From: Tipula vernalis
Lineage: Eukaryota; Arthropoda; Insecta; Diptera; Tipulidae
DNA: 64,000 nucleotides
Reading direction: 5' to 3'
Assembly: GCA_958295665.1 (NCBI GenBank)
Contig: OY282558.1
Location: 461,750,995 to 461,814,994 of the forward strand
The position numbers and the translations under genes are program-made. Shown here piece by piece: positions 27,172 through 39,490 of this stretch (positions are counted from its first letter, which is position 1; every line of letters begins with the position of its first letter). Under the pieces are notes generated by a model. It worked only from the letters and a program-made list of their open reading frames with translations. It had not been told where the DNA came from and did no database searches.

Positions 27172-30100
27172 GGTGATTTTCTTCGAATCGATTTTTCTGT
27201 GAAATGTATGGAAATAATCAACCAATTTTAACGCGGTTTGGCATAACAATTACAAGTCCCGAAACCTATCATTTGAGGTATCAAGAACCGCAATCGGAGC
27301 ACAATTGCAGATTTCGGATTTTTACAGCTCTGAATCGGCTGAGCTATAGTAAGGTGATTTTCTTCGAATCGAACTTTCTTCGAAATGTATGGTATAGCAA
27401 TTACAGGTCTCGTGACCTATCATTTAAGGTATCTAGAACCGCAATCGGAGCACAATTGCAGATTTCGGATTTTTACAGCTCTGAATCGGCTGAGCTATAG
27501 TAAGGTGATTTTCTTCGAATCGAACTTTCTTCGAAATGTATGGTATAGCAATTACAGGTCTCGTGACCTATCATTTAAGGTATCAAGAACCGCAATCAGA
27601 GCATAATTGTAGATTTCGGATTTTTACAGCTCTGAATCGGCTGAGCTATAGTAAGGTGATTTTCTTCGAATCGATTTTTCTGTGAAATGTATGGAAATAA
27701 TCAACCAATTTTAACGCGGTTTGGCATAACAATTACAAGTCCCGAGACCTATCATTTGAGGTATCAAGAACCGCAATCGGAGCACAATTTCAGATTTCGG
27801 ATTTTTACAGCTCTGAATCGGCTGAGCTATAGTAAGGTGATTTTCTTCGAATCGAACTTTCTTCGAAATGTATGGTATAGCAATTACAGGTCTCGTGACC
27901 TATCATTTAAGGTATCTAGAACCGCAATCGGAGCACAATTGCAGATTTCGGATTTTTACAGCTCTGAATCGGCTGAGCTATAGTAAGGTGATTTTCTTCG
28001 AATCGAACTTTCTTCGAAATGTATGGTATAGCAATTACAGGTCTCGTGACCTATCATTTAAGGTATCTAGAACCGCAATCGGCGCACAATTACAGATTTC
28101 GGATTTTTACAGCTCTGAATCGGCTGAGCTTTAGTAAGGTGATTTTCTTCGAATCGATTTTTCTGTGAAATGTATGGAAATAATCAACCAATTTTAACGC
28201 GGTTTGGCATAACAATTACAAGTCCCGAGACCTATCATTTGAGGTATCAAGAACCGCAATCGGAGCACAATTGCAGATTTCGGATTTTTACAGCTCTGAA
28301 TCGGCTGAGCTATAGTAAGGTGATTTTCTTCGAATCGATTTTTCTGTGAAATGTATGGAAATAATCAACCAATTTTAACGCGGTTTGGCATAACAATTAC
28401 AAGTCCCGAGACCTATCATTTGAGGTATCAAGAACCGCAATCGGAGCACAATTGCAGATTTCGGATTTTTACAGCTCTGAATCGGCTGAGCTATGGTAAG
28501 GTGATTTTCTTCGAATCGAACTTTCTTCGAAATGTATGGTATAGCAATTACAGGTCTCGTGACCTATCATTTAAGGTATCTAGAACCGCAATCGGAGCAC
28601 AATTGCAGATTTCGGATTTTTACAGCTCTGAATCGGCTGAGCTATAGTAAGGTGATTTTCTTCGAATCGAACTTTCTTCGAAATGTATGGTATAGCAATT
28701 ACAGGTCTCGTGACCTGTCATTTAAGTTATCTAGAACCGCAATCGGAGCACAATTGCAGATTTCGGATTTTTACAGCTCTGAATCGGCTGAGCTATAGTA
28801 AGGTGATTTTCTTCGAATCGAACTTTCTTCGAAATGTATGGTATAGCAATTACAGGTCTCGTGACCTATCATTTAAGGTATCTAGAACCGCAATCGGAGC
28901 ACAATTGTAGATTTCGGATTTTTACAGCTCTGAATCGGCTGAGCTATAGTAAGGTGATTTTCTTCGAATCGAACTTTCTTCGAAATGTATGGTATAGCAA
29001 TTACAGGTCTCGTGACCTATCATTTGAGGTATCAAGAACCGCAATCAGAGCACAATTGTAGATTTCGGATTTTTACAGCTCTGAATCGGCTGAGCTATAG
29101 TAAGGTGATTTTCTTCGAATCGAACTTTCTTCGAAATGTATGATATAGCAATTACAGGCCTCATGACCTATCATTTAAGGTATCAAGAACCGCAATCAGA
29201 GCACAATTGTAGATTTCGGATTTTTACAGCTCTGAATCGGCTGAGCTATAGTAAGGTGATTTTCTTCGAATCGAACTTTCTTCGAAATGTATGGTATAGC
29301 AATTACAGGTCTCGTGACCTATCATTTGAGGTATCAAGAACCGCAATCAGAGCACAATTGTAGATTTCGGATTTTTACAGCTCTGAATCGGCTGAGCTAT
29401 AGTAAGGTGATTTTCTTCGAATCGATTTTTCTGTGAAATGTATGGAAATAATCAACCAATTTTAACGCGGCTTGGCATAACAATTACAAGTCCCGAGACC
29501 TATCATTTGAGGTATCAAGAACCGCAATCGGAGCACAATTGCAGATTTCGGATTTTTACAGCTCTGAATCGGCTGAGCTATAGTAAGGTGATTTTCTTCG
29601 AATCGAACTTTCTTCGAAATGTATGGTATAGCAATTACAGGTCTCGTGACCTATCATTTAAGGTATCAAGAACCGCAATCAGAGCACAATTGTAGATTTC
29701 GGATTTTTACAGCTCTGAATCGGCTGAGCTATAGTAAGGTGACTTTCTTCGAATCGAACTTTCTTCGAAATGTATGGTATAGCAATTACAGGTCTCGTGA
29801 CCTATCATTTAAGGTATCAAGAACCGCAATCGGAGCACAATTGCAGATTTCGGATTTTTACAGCTCTGAATCGGCTGAGCTATAGTAAGGTGATTTTCTT
29901 CGAATCGAACTTTCTTCGAAATGTATGGTATAGCAATTACAGGTCTCGTGACCTATCATTTAAGGTATCTAGAACCGCAATCGGAGCACAATTGTAGATT
30001 TCGGATTTTTACAGCTCTGAATCGGCTGAGCTATAGTAAGGTGATTTTCTTCGAATTGATTTTTCTGTGAAATGTATGGAAATAATCAACCAATTTTAAC

Positions 30101-32786
30101 GCGGTTTGGCATAACAATTACAAGTCCCGAAACCTATCATTTGAGGTATCAAGAACCGCAATCGGAGCACAATTGCAGATTTCGGATTTTTACAGCTCTG
30201 AATCGGCTGAGCTATGGTAAGGTGATTTTCTTCGAATCGAACTTTCTTCGAAATGTATGGTATAGCAATTACAGGTCTCGTGACCTATCATTTAAGGTAT
30301 CTAGAACCGCAATCGGAGCACAATTGCAGATTTCGGATTTTTACAGCTCTGAATCGGCTGAGCTATAGTAAGGTGATTTTCTTCGAATCGAACTTTCTTC
30401 GAAATGTATGGTATAGCAATTACAGGTCTCGTGACCTATCATTTAAGGTATCAAGAACCGCAATCAGAGCATAATTGTAGATTTCGGATTTTTACAGCTC
30501 TGAATCGGCTGAGCTATAGTAAGGTGATTTTCTTCGAATCGATTTTTCTGTGAAATGTATGGAAATAATCAACCAATTTTAACGCGGTTTGACATAACAA
30601 TTACAAGTCCCGAGACCTATCATTTGAGGTATCAAGAACCGCAATCGGAGCACAATTGCAGATTTCGGATTTTTACAGCTCTGAATCGGCTGAGCTATAG
30701 TAAGGTGATTTTCTTCGAATCGATTTTTCTGTGAAATGTATGGAAATAATCAACCAATTTTAACGCGGTTTGGCATAACAATTACAAGTCCCGAGACCTA
30801 TCATTTGAGGTATCAAGAACCGCAATCGGAGCACAATTGCAGATTTCGGATTTTTACAGCTCTGAATCGGCTGAGCTATAGTAAGGTGATTTTCTTCGAA
30901 TCGAACTTTCTTCGAAATGTATGGTATAGCAATTACAGGTCTCGTGACCTATCATTTAAGGTATCTAGAACCGCAATCGGAGCACAATTGTAGATTTCGG
31001 ATTTTTACAGCTCTGAATCGGCTGAGCTATAGTAAGGTGATTTTCTTCGAATCGATTTTTCTGTGAAATGTATGGAAATAATCAACCAATTTTAACGCGG
31101 TTTGGCATAACAATTACAAGTCCCGAGACCTATCATTTGAGGTATCAAGAACCGCAATCGGAGCACAATTGCAGATTTCGGATTTTTACAGCTCTGAATC
31201 GGCTGAGCTATGGTAAGGTGATTTTCTTCGAATCGAACTTTCTTCGAAATGTATGGTATAGCAATTACAGGTCTCGTGACCTATCATTTAAGGTATCTAG
31301 AACCGCAATCGGAGCACAATTGCAGATTTCGGATTTTTACAGCTCTGAATCGGCTGAGCTATAGTAAGGTGATTTTCTTCGAATCGAACTTTCTTCGAAA
31401 TGTATGGTATAGCAATTACAGGTCTCGTGACCTGTCATTTAAGGTATCTAGAACCGCAATCGGAGCACAATTGCAGATTTCGGATTTTTACAGCTCTGAA
31501 TCGGCTGAGCTATAGTAAGGTGATTTTCTTCGAATCGAACTTTCTTCGAAATGTATGGTATAGCAATTACAGGTCTCGTGACCTATCATTTAAGGTATCT
31601 AGAACCGCAATCGGCGCACAATTACAGATTTCGGATTTTTACAGCTCTGAATCGGCTGAGCTATAGTAAGGTGATTTTCTTCGAATCGATTTTTCTGTGA
31701 AATGTATGGAAATAATCAACCAATTTTAACGCGGTTTGGCATAACAATTACAAGTCCCGAGACCTATCATTTGAGGTATCAAGAACCGCAATCGGTGCAC
31801 AATTGCAGATTTTGGATTTTTACAGCTCTGAATCGGCTGAGCTAGAGTAAGGTGATTTTCTTCGAATCGAACTTTCTTCGAAATGTATGGTATAGCAATT
31901 ACAGGTCTCGTGACCTATCATTTAAGGTATCAAGAACCGCAATCGGAGCTCAATTGCAGATTTTGGATTTTTACAGCTCTGAATCGGCTGAGCTATAGTA
32001 AGGTGATTTTCTTCGAATCGAACTTTCTACGAAATGTATGGTATAGCAATTACAGGTCTCGTGACCTATCATTTAAGGTATCAAGAACCGCAATCGGAGC
32101 ACAATTGCAGATTTTGGATTTTTACAGCTCTGAATCGGCTAAGCTATAGTAAGGTGATTTTATTCGAATCGAACTTTCTTCGAAATGTATGGTATAGCAA
32201 TTACAGGTCTCGTGACCTATCATTTAAGGTATCAAGAACCGCAATCGGAGCACAATTGCAGATTTTGGATTTTTACAGCTCTGAATCGGCTGAGCTATAG
32301 TAAGGTGATTTTCTTCGAATCGATTTTTCTGTGAAATGTATGGAAATAATCAACCAATTTTAACGCGGTTTGGCATAACAATTACAAGTCCCGAGACCTA
32401 TCATTTGAGGTATCAAGAACCGCAATCGGAGCACAATTGCAGATTTTGGATTTTTACAGCTCTGAATCGGTTGAGCTATAGTAAGGTGATTTTCTTCGAA
32501 TCGAACTTTCTTCGAAATGTATGGTATAGCAATTACAGGTCTCGTGACCTATCATTTAAGGTATCAAGAACCGCAATCAGAGCATAATTGTAGATTTCGG
32601 ATTTTTACAGCTCTGAATCGGCTGAGCTATAGTAAGGTGATTTTCTTCTAATCGAACTTTCTTCGAAATGTATGGTATAGCAATTACAGGTCTCGTGACC
32701 TATCATTTAAGGTATATAGAACCGCAATCGGCGCACAATTGCAGATTTTGGATTTTTACAGCTCTGAATCGGCTGAGCTATAGTAA

Positions 32787-35028
32787 GGTGATTTTCTTCG
32801 AATCGATTTTTCTGTGAAATGTATGGAAATAATCAACCAATTTTAACGCGGTTTGGCATAACAATTACAAGTCCCGAGACCTATCATTTGAGGTATCAAG
32901 AACCGCAATCGGAGCACAAAGGCAGATTTCGGATTTTTACAGCTCTGTATCGGCTGAGCTATAGTAAGGTGATTTTCTTCGAATCGAACTTTCTTCGAAA
33001 TGTATGGTATAGCAATTACAGGTCTCGTGACCTATCATTTAAGGTATATAGAACCGCAATCGGCGCACAATTGCAGATTTTGGATTTTTACAGCTCTGAA
33101 TCGGCTGAGCTATAGTAAGGTGATTTTCTTCGAATCGAACTTTCTTCGAAATGTTTGGTATAGCAATTACAGGTCTCGTGACCTATCATTTAAGGTATCA
33201 AGAACCGCAATCAGAGCATAATTGTAGATTTCGGATTTTTACAGCTCTGAATCGGCTGAGCTATAGTAAGGTGATTTTCTTCGAATCGATTTTCCTGTGA
33301 AATGTATGGAAATAATCAACCAATTTTAACGCGGTTTGGCATAACAATTACAAGTCCCGAGACCTATCATTTGAGGTATCAAGAACCGCAATCGGAGCAC
33401 AAAGGCAGATTTCGGATTTTTACAGCTCTGTATCGGCTGAGCTATAGTAAGGTGATTTTCTTCGAATCGAACTTTCTTCGAAATGTATGGTATAGCAATT
33501 ACAGGTCTCGTGACCTATCATTTAAGGTATATAGAACCGCAATCGGCGCACAATTGCAGATTTTGGATTTTTACAGCTCTGAATCGGCTGAGCTATATTA
33601 AGGTGATTTTCTTCGAATCGAACTTTCTTCGAAATGTTTGGTATAGCAATTACAGGTCTCGTGACCTATCATTTAAGGTATCAAGAACCGCAATCAGAGC
33701 ATAATTGTAGATTTCGGATTTTTACAGCTCTGAATCGGCTGAGCTATAGTAAGGTGATTTTCTTCGAATCGATTTTTCTGTGAAATGTATGGAAATAATC
33801 AACCAATTTTAACGCGGTTTGGCATAACAATTACAAGTCCCGAGACCTATCATTTGAGGTATCAAGAACCGCAATCAGAGCATAATTGTAGATTTCGGAT
33901 TTTTACAGCTCTGAATCGGCTGAGCTATAGTAAGGTGATTTTCTTCGAATCGATTTTTCTGTGAAATGTATGGAAATAATCAACCAATTTTAACGCGGTT
34001 TGGCATAACAATTACAAGTCCCGAGACCTATCATTTGAGGTATCAAGAACCGCAATCGGAGCACAATTGCAGATTTTGGATTTTTACAGCTCTGAATCGG
34101 CTGAGCTATAGTAAGGTGATTTTCTTCGAATCGAACTTTCTACGAAATGTATGGTATAGCAATTACAGGTCTCGTGACCTATCATTTAAGGTATCAAGAA
34201 CGGCAATCGGAGCATAATTGCAGATTTTGGATTTCTACAGCTCTGAATCGGCTAAGCTATAGTAAGGTGATTTTCTTTGAATCGAACTTTCTACGAAATG
34301 TATGGTATATCAATTACAGGTCTCGTGACCTATCATTTAAGGTATCAAGAACCGCAATCAGAGCATAATTGTAGATTTCGGATTTTTACAGCTCTGAATC
34401 GGCTGAGCTATAGTAAGGTGATTTTCTTCGAATCGATTTTTCTGTGAAATGTATGGAAATAATCAACCAATTTTAACGCGGTTTGGCATAACAATTACAA
34501 GTCCCGAGACCTATCATTTGAGGTATCAAGAACTGCAATCGGAGCACAATTGCAGATTTCGGATTTTTACAGCTCTGTATCGGCTGAGCTATAGTAAGGT
34601 GATTTTCTTCGAATCGAACTTTCTTCGAAATGTATGGTATAGCAATTACAGGTCTCGTGACCTATCATTTAAGGTATATAGAACCGCAACCGGTAAGGTG
34701 ATTTTCTTCGAATCGATTTTTCTGTGAAATGTATGGAAATAATCAACCAATTTTAACGCGGTTTGGCATAACAATTACAAGTCCCGAGACCTATCATTTG
34801 AGGTATCAAGAACCGCAATCGGAGCACAAAGGCAGATTTCGGATTTTTACAGCTCGGTATCGGCTGAGCTATAGTAAGGTGATTTTCTTCGAATCGAACT
34901 TTCTTCGAAATGTATGGTATAGCAATTACAGGTCTCGTGACTTATCATTTAAGGTATATAGAACCGCAATCGGCGCACAATTGCAGATTTTGGATTTTTA
35001 CAGCTCTGAATCGGCTGAGCTATAGTAA
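32787..35028 (+). repeat. 2242-bp segmental repeat, copy 1
   Basis: Fourteen monomers: B A A B A A B B A A B A(99 bp) B A. Positions 32819, 33302, 33966, 34147 and 34449 each have a matching monomer exactly 2242 bp downstream, with shared rare variants gcacaaaggcag, gtatatagaacc, gaaatgtttgg, ttctttgaatcg and tatatcaatt. Near its right end lies the 99-bp truncated A monomer. Confidence 0.85.
34598..34696 (+). repeat. Truncated A monomer, 99 bp (52 bp deleted)
   Basis: The monomer is normal up to gaaccgcaa (ending 34689) and then jumps to ccggtaaggtg, losing the gcacaattg to gagctatag part. The loss is 52 bp relative to 151. The right side of the junction lies in the taaggt motif at the monomer boundary. 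The next monomer is an intact B. Confidence 0.9.
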
Positions 35029-37046
35029 GGTGATTTTCTTCGAATCGATTTTTCTGTGAAATGTATGGAAATAATCAACCAATTTTAACGCGGTTTGGCA
35101 TAACAATTACAAGTCCCGAGACCTATCATTTGAGGTATCAAGAACCGCAATCGGAGCACAAAGGCAGATTTCGGATTTTTACAGCTCTGTATCGGCTGAG
35201 CTATAGTAAGGTGATTTTCTTCGAATCGAACTTTCTTCGAAATGTATGGTATAGCAATTACAGGTCTCGTGACCTATCATTTAAGGTATATAGAACCGCA
35301 ATCGGCGCACAATTGCAGATTTTGGATTTTTACAGCTCTGAATCGGCTGAGCTATAGTAAGGTGATTTTCTTCGAATCGAACTTTCTTCGAAATGTTTGG
35401 TATAGCAATTACAGGTCTCGTGACCTATCATTTAAGGTATCAAGAACCGCAATCAGAGCATAATTGTAGATTTCGGATTTTTACAGCTCTGAATCGGCTG
35501 AGCTATAGTAAGGTGATTTTCTTCGAATCGATTTTTCTGTGAAATGTATGGAAATAATCAACCAATTTTAACGCGGTTTGGCATAACAATTACAAGTCCC
35601 GAGACCTATCATTTGAGGTATCAAGAACCGCAATCGGAGCACAAAGGCAGATTTCGGATTTTTACAGCTCTGTATCGGCTGAGCTATAGTAAGGTGATTT
35701 TCTTCGAATCGAACTTTCTTCGAAATGTATGGTATAGCAATTACAGGTCTCGTGACCTATCATTTAAGGTATATAGAACCGCAATCGGCGCACAATTGCA
35801 GATTTTGGATTTTTACAGCTCTGAATCGGCTGAGCTATAGTAAGGTGATTTTCTTCGAATCGAACTTTCTTCGAAATGTTTGGTATAGCAATTACAGGTC
35901 TCGTGACCTATCATTTAAGGTATCAAGAACCGCAATCAGAGCATAATTGTAGATTTCGGATTTTTACAGCTCTGAATCGGCTGAGCTATAGTAAGGTGAT
36001 TTTCTTCGAATCGATTTTTCTGTGAAATGTATGGAAATAATCAACCAATTTTAACGCGGTTTGGCATAACAATTACAAGTCCCGAGACCTATCATTTGAG
36101 GTATCAAGAACCGCAATCAGAGCATAATTGTAGATTTCGGATTTTTACAGCTCTGAATCGGCTGAGCTATAGTAAGGTGATTTTCTTCGAATCGATTTTT
36201 CTGTGAAATGTATGGAAATAATCAACCAATTTTAACGCGGTTTGGCATAACAATTACAAGTCCCGAGACCTATCATTTGAGGTATCAAGAACCGCAATCG
36301 GAGCACAATTGCAGATTTTGGATTTTTACAGCTCTGAATCGGCTGAGCTATAGTAAGGTGATTTTCTTCGAATCGAACTTTCTACGAAATGTATGGTATA
36401 GCAATTACAGGTCTCGTGACCTATCATTTAAGGTATCAAGAACCGCAATCGGAGCACAATTGCAGATTTTGGATTTCTACAGCTCTGAATCGGCCAAGCT
36501 ATAGTAAGGTGATTTTCTTTGAATCGAACTTTCTACGAAATGTATGGTATATCAATTACAGGTCTCGTGACCTATCATTTAAGGTATCAAGAACCGCAAT
36601 CAGAGCATAATTGTAGATTTCGGATTTTTACAGCTCTGAATCGGCTGAGCTATAGTAAGGTGATTTTCTTCGAATCGATTTTTCTGTGAAATGTATGGAA
36701 ATAATCAACCAACTTTAACGCGGTTTGGCATAACAATTACAAGTCCCGAGACCTATCATTTGAGGTATCAAGAACTGCAATCGGAGCACAATTGCAGATT
36801 TTGGATTTTTACAGCTCTGAATCGGCTGAGCTATATTAAGGTGATTTTCTTCGAATCGAACTTTCTACGAAATGTATGGTATAGCAATTACAGGTCTCGT
36901 GACCTATCATTTAAGGTATCAAGAACCGCAATAATAATAATAATTACAAGTCCCGAGACCTTTCATTTGAGGTATCAAGAACCGCAATCGGAGCACAATT
37001 GCAGATTTCGGATTTTTACAGCTCTGAATCGGCTGAGCTATAGTAA
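35029..37046 (+). repeat. 2242-bp segmental repeat, copy 2 (right end rearranged)
   Basis: The order B A A B A A B B A A B matches copy 1 at a constant 2242-bp offset up to about 36902. The A monomer equivalent to the truncated one in copy 1 is also broken, but differently: it is fused to the later part of a B monomer (see 36840-37046). Copy-specific changes include gaatcggccaagc (about 36487) and caactttaacg (about 36710). Confidence 0.8.
36840..37046 (+). repeat. A/B fusion monomer, 207 bp, with a short aat microsatellite at the joint
   Basis: An A monomer runs normally to gaaccgcaa (ending 36931) and continues through taataataataa straight into attacaagtcccgag, which is the middle of a B monomer. 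Compared with a full A plus B (332 bp) about 125 bp are missing. The short aat run could be slippage at the joint or filler DNA. This joint creates the longest open frame inside the array (152 codons from 36691), which is a by-product and not a gene. Confidence 0.9.
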
Positions 37047-39490
37047 GGTGATTTTCTTCGAATCGAACTTTCTTCGAAATGTATGGTATAGCAATTACAG
37101 GTCTCGTGACCTATCATTTAAGGTATCAAGAACCGCAATCAGAGCATAATTGTAGATTTCGGATTTTTACAGCTCTGAATCGGCTGAGCTATAGTAAGGT
37201 GATTTTCTTCGAATCGAACTTTCTTCGAAATGTATGGTATAGCAATTACAGGTCTCGTGACCTATCATTTAAGGTATCTAGAACCGCAATCGGAGCACAA
37301 TTGCAGATTTCGGATTTTTACAGCTCTGAATCGGCTGAGCTATAGTCAGGTGATTTTCTTCGAATCGAACTTTCTTCGAAATGTATGGTATAGCAATTAC
37401 AGGTCTCGTGACCTATCATTTAAGGTATCAAGAACCGCAATCAGAGCATAATTGTAGATTTCGGATTTTTACAGCTCTGAATCGGCTGAGCTATAGTAAG
37501 GTGATTTTCTTCGAATCGAACTTTCTTCGAAATGTATGGTATAGCAATTTCAGGTCTCGTGACCTATCATTTAAGGTATCTAGAACCGCAATCGGAGCAC
37601 AATTGCAGATTTCGGATTTTTACAGCTCTGAATCGGCTGAGCTATAGTAAGGTGATTTTCTTCGAATCGATTTTTCTGTGAAATGTATGGAAATAATCAA
37701 CCAATTTTAACGCGGTTTGGCATAACAATTACAATTCCCGAGACCTATCATTTGAGGTATCAAGGACCGCAATCGGAGCACAATTGCAGATTTCGGATTT
37801 TTACAGCTCTGAATCGGCTGAGCTATAGTAAGGTGATTTTCTTCGAATCGAACTTTCTTCGAAATGTATGATATAGCAATTACAGGTCTCGTGACCTATC
37901 ATTTAAGGTATCAAGAACCGCAATCAGAGCATAATTGTAGATTTCGGATTTTTACAGCTCTGAATCGGCTGAGCTATAGTAAGGTGATTTTCTTCGAATC
38001 GATTTTTCTGTGAAATGTATGGAAATAATCAACCAATTTTAACGCGGTTTGGCATAACAATTACAAGTCTCGAGACCTATCATTTGAGGTATCAAGAACC
38101 GCAATCGGAGCACAATTGCAGATTTCGATTTTTACAGCTCTGAATCGGCTGAGCTATAGTAAGGTGATTTTCTTCGAATCGAACTTTCTTCGAAATGTTT
38201 GGTATAGCAATTACAGGTCTCGTGACCTATCATTTAAGGTATCAAGAACCGCAATCAGAGCATAATTGTAGATTTCGGATTTTTACAGCTCTGAATCGGC
38301 TGAGCTATAGTAAGGTGATTTTCTTCGAATCGATTTTTCTGTGAAATGTATGGAAATAATCAACCAATTTTAACGCGGTTTGGCATAACAATTACAAGTC
38401 TCGAGACCTATCATTTGAGGTATCAAGAACCGCAATCGGAGCACAATTGCAGATTTCGATTTTTACAGCTCTGAATCGGCTGAGCTATAGTAAGGTGATT
38501 TTCTTCGAATCGAACTTTCTTCGAAATGTTTGGTATAGCAATTACAGGTCTCGTGACCTATCATTTAAGGTATCAAAAACCGCAATCAGAGCATAATTGT
38601 AGATTTCGAATTTTTACAGCTCTGAATCGGCTGAGCTATAGTAAGGTGATTTTCTTCGAATCGATTTTTCTGTGAAATGTATGGAAATAATCAACCAATT
38701 TTAACGCGGTTTGGCATAACAATTACAAGTCCCGAGACCTATCATTTGAGGTATCAAGAACCGCAATCGGAGCACAAAGGCAGATTTCGGATTTTTACAG
38801 CTCTGAATCGGCTGAGCTATAGTAAGGTGATTTTCTTCGAATCGAACTTTCTTCGAAATGTATGGTATATCAATTACAGGTCTCGTGACCTATCATTTAA
38901 GGTATCAAGAACCGCAATCAGAGCATAATTGTAGATTTCGGATTTTTACAGCTCTGAATCGGCTGAGCTATAGTAAGGTGATTTTCTTCGAATCGATTTT
39001 TCTGTGAAATGTATGGAAATAATCAACCAATTTTAACGCGGTTTGGCATAACAATTACAAGTCCCGAGTCCTATCATTTGAGGTATCAAGAACCGCAATC
39101 GGAGCACAATTGCAGATTTCGGATTTTTACAGCTCTGAATCGGCTGAGCTATAAGTAAGGTGATTTTCTTCGAATCGAACTTTCTTCGAAATGTATGGTA
39201 TAGCAATTACAGGTCTCGTGACCTATCATTTAAGGTATCAAGAACCGAAATCAGAGCATAATTGTAGATTTCGGATTTTTACAGCTCTGAATCGGCTGAG
39301 CTATAGTAAGGTGATTTTCTTCGAATCGATTTTTCTGTGAAATGTATGGAAATAATCAACCAATTTTAACGCGGTTTGGCATAACAATTACAAGTCCCGA
39401 GACCTATCATTTGAGGTATCAAGAACCGCAATCGGAGCACAATTGCAGATTTTGGATTTTTACAGCTCTGAATCGGCTGAGCTATAGTAA

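Larger units (their letters stand above)
20531..31669 (+). repeat. Array block 3: variants caggcctcatgacc, gtgactttc and cccgaaacc
   Basis: Markers are A monomers with caggcctcatgacc (near 20765, 22214, 23331, 24961, 26289, 29157), B monomers with cccgaggcctatc or cccgaaacctatc, gagctatggtaagg, and gtgactttcttcg. The block contains 483-bp and 1117-bp units, listed separately. It also contains B-B dimers, first seen at 24546-24907 and again near 25874, 28138 and 30523. The segment 28.3-28.9 kb partly recurs at 31.0-31.6 kb, including the rare gacctgtcattt. The rare ggcgcacaattacag near 28081 recurs near 31612. Confidence 0.8.
31670..39490 (+). repeat. Array block 4: most irregular part of the array
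   Basis: Markers are cttctacgaaatg/ctttctacg, gtatatagaacc, gcacaaaggcag (which removes the CAATTG site), gaaatgtttgg and ttgcagattttgg. BAA units with the gcacaaaggcag marker are spaced 483 bp at 32819/33302 and 35061/35544. The block holds two broken monomers (34598-34696 and 36840-37046), a one-base deletion giving gatttcgattttt in two successive B monomers (near 38124 and 38457), and a one-base insertion giving gctataagtaagg (near 39153). Variation between monomers looks higher than in blocks 3 or 5. Confidence 0.8.

Noticed and set aside
36691..37149. A 152-codon open frame inside the array, the longest there
   Set aside because: It exists only because a fusion monomer with an aat run changes the frame. 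The peptide is the usual chain of satellite frames, with no domain.
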